From: Hymenobacter busanensis
GTDB lineage: Bacteria; Bacteroidota; Bacteroidia; Cytophagales; Hymenobacteraceae
Direction of reading: 5' to 3'
NCBI RefSeq assembly: GCF_008727865.1
Contig: NZ_VTWU01000003.1
Coordinates: 620,001 to 684,000, forward strand
DNA length: 64,000 bases
Below, piece by piece: positions 1 through 7,396 of the stretch. The position numbers and the translations under genes are program-made. Every line of letters begins with the position of its first letter. The first letter of the stretch is position 1. Below the pieces are notes generated by a model. The model ran no database searches. It was not told the origin of the DNA and saw nothing but the letters and a program-made list of their open reading frames with translations.

Positions 1-2
1 GC

Positions 3-1415
3 ATCCACGCCTCGTTCTACAACAAGGCCGACGACGTGTTTTCGGTCGACAAGATCAGCGGGCTCAGCGAGTACCTAGCTTCACGCATCATCACCAGCAC
101 CAACAAGCTGCGCGGGGCGCCCAAGATTGTCGACTACTTGGAGCCGTTCGCCGGCATGCCCGCCCGCTGCATCACCCGCGCGCAGTTGGCGGCCGATTGG
201 CTCACGCTCGAAAACGTGTGCTACGTGCGCAACACGGCCACGGCCGCCGAGTTGGAAGACGACCCCAACGCGGTGCAGCCGGGCAGGTTTTACGTGCTCT
301 CCGCCTCGCGCTTTGGGGAACTGTCGGTGTTTCGCAACGGCGGCGGCGGCAACGACGCAGCGCCGGGCGCCCGGGCACGTGCCTCGTGGGTGGAGCAGAA
401 CACCGAAGCCGCCCAAGGGGCCGGCATCGAAGAGTACGATCCCAACTACAACGCCACCGGCACGCCCACGGGCTACCCGGCCGGTGTGACGCTGAAATAC
501 CTCTCCGAAGGCAAGCTGTACTTCGTGCAGACCCTGCAGGCGCTGCCGGTGCCCGTGCCCGCGCCCACGCTCGAAGACGACGACCCCAACTACGTCAGCA
601 CGCCGGCCCCTTCGCCGCTGCAGCACCAGCAGAACACCGACTCGGGCACCACCTCGCCCGTGTGGTCGTGGGGCCCAACCTCCTCCGACAACCAGGACAG
701 CGGCCCGCAGGTCTCCCCGGTGCAAGTGGCCCAGATGACCAAGGGCGGCCCGCGCATCGCCACGCGGTTTGTGGATTACAACGAAGCCGACCCCGCCCGC
801 GTGGCCGGGTGGGAGGTGTGCCCGCGCTACGATGCCCGGTTTCCCGAAGCCGCCCCCGGCGCGCCCGTGGGCACGCTGAACCGGTGGGTGAAGGTGGCGA
901 ATTTGGATGATGTGGGCGGCGGCGGGGCGTACCTGCCTTTGGCCGGTGGCACCGTAACTGGGCAAACCACTTTTGAAGACGGTCTCGTGCTGCCGGACAA
1001 CACCACCGGCAAGCTGCTTCGCATCTGGGCGGACGACGACCTGCATTTCAGCTACTACGACGAAGGGCTTACCAACGAAAACCAGATCGTCAGCATCAGC
1101 CAGAACGGGATTTACGTGGGCTATGGCGGCTTGGTGGTAATCGGCGCTCCCGGCGGCACCACAAGCGCCGCCCTCTCGGCCTCCAACGAAGGCTTGCTGA
1201 CAGTGGGCGGCGCCCCCGTCGCCGCGCAAGCCTACTACGTGGACAGCAGCATGAAAGCCGCCGTGAGCGGCGGCACTTTCACCAACGGCGAACTGCAAGG
1301 CGCGCAGCCGGTGGGCTCGCTCGCGGGCATGCGCTTCACCACCGCCACCTACGGCTACGAGTACATGCCCGGCGCGTCCGGTGCCTTGGTGTGGAACCGC
1401 TTTATGAAACTCTAA
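3..1415 (+). CDS. Phage tail or receptor-binding protein, 5' partial
   Basis: The frame is open from the first base of the window, so the gene begins upstream; a GTG at 36 is possible but probably internal. The visible part is about 470 residues. The N-terminal half is rich in charged loops and DDDPN-like stretches. The C-terminal third carries a Gly/Ala-rich stretch starting GGGGAYLPLAGGTVTG, a motif type common at the junction of tail-fibre shafts and tips. No catalytic motif is visible. It is followed after 3 bases by the next tail gene. Assignment as tail fibre or baseplate-distal protein rests on composition and position ahead of the lysis genes. Confidence 0.55.
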   Translation: MHASFYNKADDVFSVDKISGLSEYLASRIITSTNKLRGAPKIVDYLEPFAGMPARCITRAQLAADWLTLENVCYVRNTATAAELEDDPNAVQPGRFYVLSASRFGELSVFRNGGGGNDAAPGARARASWVEQNTEAAQGAGIEEYDPNYNATGTPTGYPAGVTLKYLSEGKLYFVQTLQALPVPVPAPTLEDDDPNYVSTPAPSPLQHQQNTDSGTTSPVWSWGPTSSDNQDSGPQVSPVQVAQMTKGGPRIATRFVDYNEADPARVAGWEVCPRYDARFPEAAPGAPVGTLNRWVKVANLDDVGGGGAYLPLAGGTVTGQTTFEDGLVLPDNTTGKLLRIWADDDLHFSYYDEGLTNENQIVSISQNGIYVGYGGLVVIGAPGGTTSAALSASNEGLLTVGGAPVAAQAYYVDSSMKAAVSGGTFTNGELQGAQPVGSLAGMRFTTATYGYEYMPGASGALVWNRFMKL

Positions 1416-1418
1416 GCC

Positions 1419-2330
1419 ATGCAACAGCCAACGCATCCGGCCTTAGAGGCCACGAAAGCCGCCGCCGTAGCCGAAGTCAAAGGCCCCGACAAAGTGGTGG
1501 TGAAAGCCGGCGACCCGCCCGTGGCCGTGCCCAAGGTGGACGACCTGTTCAAGGCCTTTGAGCAGTACCGCACCGTCACCGTGCCGCAGCTCATCGCCGC
1601 CGCCGTGGCCACCGCCACGCAGGCCACGCTCGAGAGCGTGCAACTGGTGCTCAACCAGCAAGCCACGGCCAACGCCAACGCGCTAACGGCGCAAGCCCAA
1701 GCCTTTGCCGCCTCCTTGGGCGGGTATGCCACCACGGCCGCGCTCGACGGCAAGGCCAACGCCTCGACCGTGCAGGGCCTGAGCCAAACCCTCAACACCT
1801 TGACCGGCACCACGCTGCCGGGCCTGCAGCAAACCGTCACGCAGCACACCGCCGATTTGGGCAACCGCCTGCGCAAGGACCAAGCCGACGCCACCGCGTT
1901 TCCGCTCGGCGTGCCGGCCTCGCAGGACATGGGCAAGGCGGTGCAGAAGTCGGAGTTGGCCGGGGGCATCCAGCGGCCCTACCGGGTCTTCCAGAACGTG
2001 GGCAGCACGCCCGTTAGCGCCTACCTGCGACCGGGCCAAACGGCCCCGATTGTGGACGCCTTGGGCTTGGGGCAGGTGTACGCCCTGCTGGTGGTGCGCA
2101 TCAAAACGCTGGTGAGCCCCGGCCTGGCCTCGACCATCACGCTCTACCGCAACGGCACGAGCTTCTACACCCAAACCATTGCCCTGGCGTCGCTGCCGGT
2201 GGTGGGCAAGGTGCTCGACATTCTCTCGCTCACGACCACGCTGCCGGCCGACGTGGTGCTGCCGGCCACCATCACGGCGTCGGCGTCGGCCGGCTCCTTT
2301 GAAATCATCATCGACGGCATCCTGAAATAA
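1419..2330 (+). CDS. Phage structural protein, probable tail fibre or tail-associated shaft protein
   Basis: 303 residues. The first 60 residues are Lys/Val/Pro-rich. Residues about 60-190 are Ala/Gln/Thr/Asn-rich with heptad-like spacing, which suggests an extended trimeric helical shaft. The last 100 residues are beta-rich, with an RPYRVFQNVG-like segment and a Thr/Val-rich end, like a small tail-tip domain. It sits between two other structural genes with gaps of 3 bases and 1 base, so it is part of one operon. No known catalytic residues were recognised and the family is not known to me. Confidence 0.5.
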   Translation: MQQPTHPALEATKAAAVAEVKGPDKVVVKAGDPPVAVPKVDDLFKAFEQYRTVTVPQLIAAAVATATQATLESVQLVLNQQATANANALTAQAQAFAASLGGYATTAALDGKANASTVQGLSQTLNTLTGTTLPGLQQTVTQHTADLGNRLRKDQADATAFPLGVPASQDMGKAVQKSELAGGIQRPYRVFQNVGSTPVSAYLRPGQTAPIVDALGLGQVYALLVVRIKTLVSPGLASTITLYRNGTSFYTQTIALASLPVVGKVLDILSLTTTLPADVVLPATITASASAGSFEIIIDGILK

Positions 2331-2331
2331 C

Positions 2332-4029
2332 ATGGCCATTCCCAACCTACCGGACGGCATCGACGCGAAACTTCCCTTTCTCGTTACCGATGCGCCGGCC
2401 AACAAGAAGATTTCCGCTACCCAGGACTGGAACCCGTTGGCGGCCGGCGTGAAGGCCTCGATTGCGGCCCTCAACACCAACGTACTGGAGATTCCGGCCA
2501 ACTACCTGCCCGGCTTCCCCGGCGGCACGGTGCTGCAGCTGGTGGCGTGGGTGTACCAGAACGCAGGGGGCGGCAACATCGAAGAGCCCGTCACGAGCAA
2601 GACCATCACGCCCACGGCGTTCAGCCGGAGCATGGGCACCAAAGCCGCCACGGCCAACCACGCGGCCTACTCCGAGCTCTGCGACCTGCACATTGCCCAG
2701 ACGGGCGGCACCTCCGCCACGGTGGCGTTTTGGTCGGACATGCCCACCAACCCCACCGGCAGCAACAACATGGCCTTCGCGCCCAACAACGACGGCAACG
2801 TCTCGCCCATCGGCATTGCCGTGGAGTTCGACGGCGAAAAGGTCTTGGTGGACGGGCAGCCCTTGGCCCTGGCGGAGGGCATCGGCCTGACCACCTTCAC
2901 CCTGCCGCTGCCGGGCGACGGCACGCTGACGCTCAAGGCCAGCATCCTGCAAAACCACAACGCCGCCGGGGTGCTCTCCGGGGCCGTGCCGGTGTCGGTG
3001 ACCATCAACGGCGCGAACGTGACGGCCGTGCAGGTGTTCCCGGCCCGCAAGCCCAACGGGGCCGTGCACTGGGGCGACAGCCGCGTGGGCGGAGTGCAAA
3101 CCACCAACCCGGCCTACACCAGCCTGCTGGCGCAGGAGCAAGCCCTGCTGTCCGAATGGGACATCGTGGCCGACGCGGCGGGCGGCAACCGCCTGAGCGT
3201 GCTGCTGGCCACCGACGAGATGCAGCAGGCCGAAGCCCAGCGCATCGCCACCGCCTTGCAGCCCTACCCCGGCCGCAAGGTGCTGCTCCACGGCCCCTGC
3301 GACGCCAACGACTTCGGGCAAACCACCGTGCCGTCCGCGACGCTGGCGGCCCTCAACGGCTCGTACTTCGACAAGCTGCACGCGCTCGACCCCGAAATTG
3401 AAATCATCCACCTGACGGGCCCGCTCGGCTCCGAAGCCGGCATGGCGGGCGAAACCCCCGACCAGTTCCGCGCCGGCCTCAACGCCGCCGCCACCGGCCG
3501 CCCCTTCGTGAAGAACCACACGCTGACCGGCGCCACCACGGACGGGGTGCACTTTTCCGATGCCGGGGCCGCGGTAGCCGCCGGGCAGGTGGCCGCGAAG
3601 GTCAACGAAGGCGCCACCGAAGAGCCGGAACTGGTGTGGCAGCGGGTGGAGTTGAAAACCGGCATTCCCGGCTTGGTGCTCAACGGCGCATGGCTGGACG
3701 AAAACGATGTGAGCAACGTCTACCCGGACGGCGACGGCGACGGCATTGCGTTGGGCTTCGGCAAGACCGGCTACGCGCAGTACACGCACCCGGCCCCCAT
3801 TCAGGGCATTCGCTGCTACGGCCCCAAGTTCGGCAACGGCGCGGTCTACACCGGCACGGTAGACGGGGCGCACAGCCAGACCGGCACCGAAGACAACGGG
3901 GAGTTGATTCTCAAGCAACTGCTCTACGAAGTAACGGGCCTCACCCTGGGCTCCCACACGCTGCGCATGACCAAAGGGGCGGGCGACTACTTCAACCTCG
4001 ACTATGTAGAGGTGCAAGTGCCCGCCTAA
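2332..4029 (+). CDS. Tail-associated protein with SGNH/GDSL-type hydrolase domain and C-terminal carbohydrate-binding-like module
   Basis: 565 residues. The middle carries SGNH-hydrolase blocks in the right order: G-D-S at 248-250 (block I, Ser250 nucleophile), A-N-D around Asn326 (block III), and D-G-V-H at 404-407 (block V Asp and His). Residues about 430-565 end in an SHTLRMTKG...YFNLDYVEV pattern typical of CBM6/35-like beta-sandwich modules. The family chemistry is ester hydrolysis, often deacetylation of polysaccharide. On a phage tail this suggests an enzyme that removes acetyl groups from host capsule or exopolysaccharide during adsorption. The N-terminal 200 residues would be the tail-binding part. 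The enzymatic role is inferred; the catalytic motifs are seen. Confidence 0.65.
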   Translation: MAIPNLPDGIDAKLPFLVTDAPANKKISATQDWNPLAAGVKASIAALNTNVLEIPANYLPGFPGGTVLQLVAWVYQNAGGGNIEEPVTSKTITPTAFSRSMGTKAATANHAAYSELCDLHIAQTGGTSATVAFWSDMPTNPTGSNNMAFAPNNDGNVSPIGIAVEFDGEKVLVDGQPLALAEGIGLTTFTLPLPGDGTLTLKASILQNHNAAGVLSGAVPVSVTINGANVTAVQVFPARKPNGAVHWGDSRVGGVQTTNPAYTSLLAQEQALLSEWDIVADAAGGNRLSVLLATDEMQQAEAQRIATALQPYPGRKVLLHGPCDANDFGQTTVPSATLAALNGSYFDKLHALDPEIEIIHLTGPLGSEAGMAGETPDQFRAGLNAAATGRPFVKNHTLTGATTDGVHFSDAGAAVAAGQVAAKVNEGATEEPELVWQRVELKTGIPGLVLNGAWLDENDVSNVYPDGDGDGIALGFGKTGYAQYTHPAPIQGIRCYGPKFGNGAVYTGTVDGAHSQTGTEDNGELILKQLLYEVTGLTLGSHTLRMTKGAGDYFNLDYVEVQVPA

Positions 4030-4080
4030 CCCCACCGGGCCGCCACGCCCGCATCTTCCACTGCTACGACTTATCCGCCT

Positions 4081-4425
4081 GTGCCTCCCGACAATGACGA
4101 CGCCATGCTCCACGACCACGAGAGGAAGATTATCCGGCTGGAGGCAAAAGTGGAAATCCTAGAAACCGATCAGCAGCGCCTCAAAGATGAGTTGGCGGTC
4201 TACCAAGCCGCCACCATCGGGGCCAACAAAAAGCTCGACGCCATCATGCACGCCTTGGTGGGGGACGAGTCGATGAAAACCACGGGCCTGGTGCAGCGGG
4301 TGGAAGGCATTGAAACCGTCACCAACTGGATCAAAGAGCTGAAGTGGAAAGCCGTGGGGGCCTTGGTGGTGATTGGCTGGGCCATGGCCTTCGCCTACTG
4401 GGCCCTGGAAAAAGTCTTCAAATAA
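4081..4425 (+). CDS. Coiled-coil protein with one C-terminal membrane segment (XhlA/holin-associated type)
   Basis: Up to 114 residues from a GTG at 4081; an ATG at 4105 is an equally good start. The N-terminal 75 residues are charged with heptad spacing (KIIRLEAKVEILE...), predicting a coiled coil. A single hydrophobic span (VGALVVIGWAMAFAYWAL) lies near the C-terminus. This matches phage proteins such as XhlA that accompany holins at the inner membrane. It directly precedes small membrane, spanin-like and endolysin genes, which supports a lysis role. Confidence 0.55.
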   Translation: MPPDNDDAMLHDHERKIIRLEAKVEILETDQQRLKDELAVYQAATIGANKKLDAIMHALVGDESMKTTGLVQRVEGIETVTNWIKELKWKAVGALVVIGWAMAFAYWALEKVFK

Positions 4426-4431
4426 TATGCT

Positions 4432-4668
4432 ATGCGCTTCACCCTGCGAAACTTCTACCACCCCGCCCCGCGCCAAGTGCAGCGGGTCGCCGCAGCCCTG
4501 AAAGGCATCAGCGGCATCGTCACGCTCTCGGCGCTGGCCTCCGAATACAAATGGCTGGCGGGCGGCGGATTGCTGCTGGCTATCGTGGCCGAGACCATGG
4601 AGAAGCTCAGCGGCGACCCCGACACGCCCGCCCCGCCCAAAGACGACACCCCCAACGCGCCCGAATAG
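4432..4668 (+). CDS. Small membrane protein, holin candidate
   Basis: 78 residues, starting at ATG 6 bases after the previous stop. It has a basic N-terminus, an amphipathic or weakly hydrophobic stretch (residues about 20-40), one clear hydrophobic span (LAGGGLLLAIVAETM) and an acidic, Pro-rich hydrophilic tail. Size, tail and place upstream of spanin-like and endolysin genes fit a class II/III-like holin. No family was recognised, so the name rests on topology and context. Confidence 0.45.
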   Translation: MRFTLRNFYHPAPRQVQRVAAALKGISGIVTLSALASEYKWLAGGGLLLAIVAETMEKLSGDPDTPAPPKDDTPNAPE

Positions 4669-4669
4669 C

Positions 4670-5350
4670 ATGAAAACCTTCCTCAAGTGGTTCGGCCTGG
4701 CTTGCCTGATTGGCTTTGCCCTGAGCCTGTGTACCAGCTGCACCCGCCGCCCCCAACCCTCCGACCCCGAAACGGCGCACCAGCACCAAGCGCAACACAC
4801 GCCGGACGTGGGCGCGAAGCCACGTAATTCCACGCAAACACCGGAAATACGTGGCAACTACGTGGAATTACCCGCTGCCGCGCCCACAACAGCAGTAGGT
4901 CGTTTTCTGCGCACGGTGAATCCGGTAAACCGCAGCCAGCGCCGCTACAACGCCCGCGAGTTCAACCGGGCTATGGCAAAGACCGGCAAGCAGAAGTGTA
5001 AGGGCTGCACCATCGTCTACGGCTCGGTCGACAACCTGAGCCAGACCGGCAAGAAAGCCACGGCCGCCACCGGCACCGGGGCCGCCGCCGCCGGAGCCGG
5101 CGCCCAGCAAGCCACCGACAGCGCCACCCTCACCTCGGCCCAGACCGGCAACGCCGCTACCCAACAAGGCGACGGCAACCAACTGGAGCAAAAAGCCACC
5201 GTCGAACAAGCCCCCGATTGGCGCGCCACCCTGGCCGCCAAGCTGAGCGGGCCGCTGGGCATGGTGCTCGGCCTGGCCGGTGGGGTGGGCATCCTGTACC
5301 TGATTTACGCGTGGCGCCGGAAGCGGGCCGCGCAAGACCTCATTGCCTGA
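4670..5350 (+). CDS. Putative unimolecular spanin: N-terminal lipoprotein signal and C-terminal membrane anchor
   Basis: 226 residues, start 1 base after the previous stop. The N-terminus is a short lipoprotein signal ending LCTSC (Cys24 as lipidation site). The middle is a long low-complexity Ala/Gly/Thr/Gln linker. Residues about 195-213 form a hydrophobic span followed by WRRKR, which places the C-terminus inside the cell. An outer-membrane lipid anchor plus an inner-membrane C-terminal anchor in one chain is the architecture of u-spanins (phage T1 gp11 type), which fuse the membranes at the last step of lysis. The endolysin follows. Sequence similarity to known spanins was not tested. Confidence 0.55.
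   Translation: MKTFLKWFGLACLIGFALSLCTSCTRRPQPSDPETAHQHQAQHTPDVGAKPRNSTQTPEIRGNYVELPAAAPTTAVGRFLRTVNPVNRSQRRYNAREFNRAMAKTGKQKCKGCTIVYGSVDNLSQTGKKATAATGTGAAAAGAGAQQATDSATLTSAQTGNAATQQGDGNQLEQKATVEQAPDWRATLAAKLSGPLGMVLGLAGGVGILYLIYAWRRKRAAQDLIA
4824..4871. repeat. Interrupted inverted repeat inside the spanin-like gene
   Basis: GTAATTCCACG (4824-4834) is repeated as its exact reverse complement at 4861-4871, with a 26-base spacer. A related direct repeat of TACGTGG occurs at 4848 and 4859. The arms encode different residues, so protein repetition does not explain them. Confidence 0.6.
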
Positions 5351-5353
5351 GCC

Positions 5354-5500
5354 ATGCCCGACATCCGCCGCCTCGACTCCGCCACGGGCCCGCGCGTGGT
5401 GGTGCTGCACATCACCGGCCTCGGGTACGCCCGCGTGAAGTCCATTGCGCGCGGCTTCACCTTCGAAACGACTGCTGACCGCTTACACCCCGACAAATGA
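5354..5500 (+). CDS. Small phage protein of unknown function
   Basis: 48 residues, starting MPDIRRLDSATGPRVVVLHI, from an ATG 3 bases after the spanin-like stop. Its TGA overlaps the ATG of the endolysin (ATGA at 5497), a strong sign of translational coupling. It has a basic, beta-prone centre and no membrane segment. No family was recognised. Position between spanin-like and endolysin genes suggests a late-operon role. Confidence 0.55.
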   Translation: MPDIRRLDSATGPRVVVLHITGLGYARVKSIARGFTFETTADRLHPDK

Positions 5501-6036
5501 ACTTCCCGCACCCCTTCGAATACCTCGCCGCCGAACCCGGCCCGGTCATCCTGCGCGAAGCCCTGGCTCACTTCGCCCTGCACGAAATAGCCGGCCCGTC
5601 TTCGCACCCTACGATTATGGCGTGGGCCAAAGAGGTGGGCGCCAGCAGCTACTACCACAACGACGATACGCCGTGGTGTGCGCTCTTCATGGCCCATTGC
5701 GCGAAGGTGGCGGGTTTTGCCTTGCCGCCCGACCCATTGGCGGCCAAAAGCTGGTCGGTCTTCGGCCAACCGGCCCCCAAGGGTGTGGCCATGCTGGGCG
5801 ACATCGTGGTGAAAAACCGCGCCGGGGGTGGCGGGCATGTGGGCCTCTACGTCGGGGAAACCAAGACCCATTACGCTGTGCTCGGGGGCAATCAGGCCAA
5901 TCAGGTGTGCATTGCGTGGTTCCCCAAGAGCGTCTTCACGCATATCCGCCGCTGCAAGTGGAAGGTAAGCCAGCCCGCCAACGTGCGGCGCATCGTGCTG
6001 AATGCCCCCACGGCGGCTGGCGTCTCTGAATCCTAA
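5497..6036 (+). CDS. Endolysin of the Cys/His (NlpC/P60-CHAP-like, TIGR02594) type
   Basis: 179 residues. The active-site Cys61 lies in DTPWCALFM and the catalytic His114 in GGHVGLYVG, the pattern of TIGR02594 phage and bacteriocin-cluster hydrolases that cut peptidoglycan peptide or amide bonds. There is no signal peptide, so export would depend on the holin candidates encoded just upstream. The start overlaps the preceding small gene by ATGA. The family length is close to usual (about 150-180). Exact bond specificity cannot be told from sequence. Confidence 0.8.
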   Translation: MNFPHPFEYLAAEPGPVILREALAHFALHEIAGPSSHPTIMAWAKEVGASSYYHNDDTPWCALFMAHCAKVAGFALPPDPLAAKSWSVFGQPAPKGVAMLGDIVVKNRAGGGGHVGLYVGETKTHYAVLGGNQANQVCIAWFPKSVFTHIRRCKWKVSQPANVRRIVLNAPTAAGVSES

Positions 6037-6063
6037 TCACCTCACCCTTTTCACCCCAACGCC

Positions 6064-6282
6064 ATGAACAAACTGCCCATTCCTCCCTTCGGCATTCCCA
6101 TTGCCCTGTGCTTCGTCATCGGCTGGGTGCTGGTGCTGCTGTTCCCGACCCGTTCCCTTCTCGGCCTCTCGCACCACGCATGGACGGGCGTGCTGTTCTT
6201 CGGCACGTTGGCCGCTGCCGTGTATTGGCTCTGGTGGGGCGTGCGCCGCGAGTCGCTGAACGACAAAGCCCGGAAGCGGTGA
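6064..6282 (+). CDS. Small membrane protein with two predicted membrane helices
   Basis: 72 residues. Two hydrophobic spans (about residues 10-28 and 38-57) are separated by a short polar loop, followed by a basic tail (RRESLNDKARKR). It lies 27 bases after the endolysin and its stop overlaps the GTG of the next membrane peptide. Topology fits a second holin or antiholin candidate. No family was recognised. Confidence 0.5.
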   Translation: MNKLPIPPFGIPIALCFVIGWVLVLLFPTRSLLGLSHHAWTGVLFFGTLAAAVYWLWWGVRRESLNDKARKR

Positions 6283-6392
6283 AACCCATCGACCGGGCCC
6301 ACCTGCTGTACTGCCTCGGGTGGGGTGCCGTGGTAGCCGTGTGGCTGCTGGCGACGCTGTGGTTGATTGCCCCGTTGCTGCCTGCGAAATGA
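6279..6392 (+). CDS. 37-residue single-pass membrane peptide
   Basis: Starts at a GTG overlapping the preceding TGA; its own TGA overlaps the next ATG (ATGATA at 6389). The peptide has a short polar N-terminus (KPIDRAHLLY) and one hydrophobic span of about 25 residues ending in Pro-Ala-Lys. Both overlaps are exact and preserve coupling, which argues that it is translated despite its size. Function unknown; a holin-regulator role is possible. Confidence 0.45.
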   Translation: MKPIDRAHLLYCLGWGAVVAVWLLATLWLIAPLLPAK

Positions 6393-6919
6393 TAGCCCTG
6401 CTTCTTGCCCACGTCGTCGCCTTGGCCCTGTTCGGGCTGCTGACGGAGTGGGAAATCGGCTACAACGCCCGGCGCATCCAACGCGACGGGGCGAAAGACA
6501 GCCTGCACGATACCTTCCACCGGCAACGCTTCACCCTGCGCGCCGCCGTGGCCGTGCTCGTGGCCAGCGGAGCCTCGCTGCCGGCGTGGGGGCACTGGCT
6601 CTCCTGTGGGCTGAGCGCGTGGGCGCTGCTGGTGGCGGGGGCCGTGTGGTTCGGCTACCGCTTCAACACCGGCCTGAACCGGGCGCGGGGCTTGCCGGCC
6701 TACTACGTGAGCTTTGCCACGTTTGCCAGCCGCTTCGACCGCTTCATTGCCGACAAGGTGCGGCGGGACTTCCCCATGAAGGGCGCGGACGCCGACACGC
6801 GCATGCGCTTTTGGTATTTGAAAGCCGACTGCGTGCTGCGCCGCTACCTGCGCCTCTCCCTGGGCATCGGGGCGGGGTTGTATCTGATTCACTTGGTTCT
6901 TGCCCTGGTATGGCTGTAA
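6389..6919 (+). CDS. Phage membrane protein of unknown function
   Basis: 176 residues from the ATG at 6389 that overlaps the previous stop. Hydrophobic spans occur near residues 2-18, 50-90 (two closely spaced) and at the C-terminus (GIGAGLYLIHLVLALVWL). The loop between about 95 and 155 is charged and basic (FASRFDRFIADKVRRDF), probably cytoplasmic. It is the last member of the overlapping membrane-gene run after the endolysin. No family was recognised. It could be a superinfection-exclusion or lysis-control protein, but nothing in the sequence decides that. Confidence 0.5.
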   Translation: MIALLLAHVVALALFGLLTEWEIGYNARRIQRDGAKDSLHDTFHRQRFTLRAAVAVLVASGASLPAWGHWLSCGLSAWALLVAGAVWFGYRFNTGLNRARGLPAYYVSFATFASRFDRFIADKVRRDFPMKGADADTRMRFWYLKADCVLRRYLRLSLGIGAGLYLIHLVLALVWL

Positions 6920-6966
6920 AGACGAAACGCCGCAAACACGCGGGCTGGTACCGCATCAAACAATGA
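6910..6966 (+). pseudogene. 18-codon basic peptide, possible remnant of hicA
   Basis: ATG at 6910 to TGA at 6966, overlapping the HicB-like start by ATGA. It reads MAVKTKRRKHAGWYRIKQ. The AGWYRIKQ end resembles the start of HicA toxins (GW..xRQ.GSH), but the following GSHxxxxHP core is absent. hicA normally stands directly upstream of hicB, so this may be a truncated toxin or a leader peptide. The likeness is short and could be chance. Confidence 0.25.
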
Positions 6967-7229
6967 ACGAGCCCATCATCCTCACCACCGCCATGGTTGC
7001 GGGCGAAACGCCCGGCGTGATTGTCGGGTGCCTGTTGGAAATGGCCGGCGTGGTGGCCCAAGGCAGCACCGAAGACGAAGTATTCAGTGACTTGGTGGAG
7101 GCCACCGAGAGCATGCTGAAGTACCGTCTGCCAGGTAAAACCATGGCCGATGTACAGATCGTGCGGGGCGAGTTCTACACCGACTTCCGCGACATGGTAC
7201 GCGCCACGCGGCTGCACCGCAAATACTAA
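6963..7229 (+). CDS. HicB-like protein (orphan antitoxin-type domain)
   Basis: 88 residues from the ATG overlapping the preceding mini-ORF. Residues about 17-52 follow the HicB pattern: a GC-L-E-M-AGVVAQG strand-turn then a STEDEVFSDLVEATESML helix, as in P-GC-AQG-T-EEA-N..EA. HicB proteins are antitoxins that sequester HicA mRNA interferases and often repress their own operon. No DNA-binding C-terminal domain and no intact hicA are visible. An orphan HicB in a phage may neutralise a host HicA or be a relic. A hairpin follows at 7241-7276. Confidence 0.55.
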   Translation: MNEPIILTTAMVAGETPGVIVGCLLEMAGVVAQGSTEDEVFSDLVEATESMLKYRLPGKTMADVQIVRGEFYTDFRDMVRATRLHRKY

Positions 7230-7240
7230 CACCCGGTCTT

Positions 7241-7276
7241 GGGCCACCGAGGCGGCAACCTCAGGAGCGGTGGCCC
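7241..7276 (+). terminator. Hairpin after the HicB-like gene, probable terminator
   Basis: Stem GGGCCACCG (7241-7249) pairs with CGGTGGCCC (7268-7276). The 18-base loop contains a small AGG/CCT sub-stem. There is no strong T-run. It separates the late-type operon from the independently transcribed regulator at 7397. Confidence 0.5.
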
Positions 7277-7319
7277 GGCAGAGCGTCCGTTGGAGCAGTC
7301 CGGCGGGCGCTTTTGTGTG

Positions 7320-7396
7320 GATAAAAAGGCGGTATATTGTGGATAAATACTTGACAAACAGATGATTATTGCGACAAATACTACGTATATTAGCAT
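7320..7396 (+). promoter_or_regulatory. AT-rich promoter region of the helix-turn-helix gene
   Basis: This 77-base stretch is much richer in A/T than its surroundings and carries two GTGGATAAA-like copies (7317 and 7339 region), a TTGACA at about 7352 and TATATT-like elements just before the ATG at 7397. The exact -33/-7 pair cannot be fixed by eye. Confidence 0.4.

Noticed and set aside
2347-4119. A 590-codon open frame on the minus strand across the tail esterase gene
   Set aside because: It is the antisense shadow of a GC-rich coding region: His/Arg/Gly/Val-rich and without domains. The plus strand has SGNH motifs.
6963-7229. A complete HicAB toxin-antitoxin module
   Set aside because: No intact HicA is present; only an 18-codon stub resembles its first residues.
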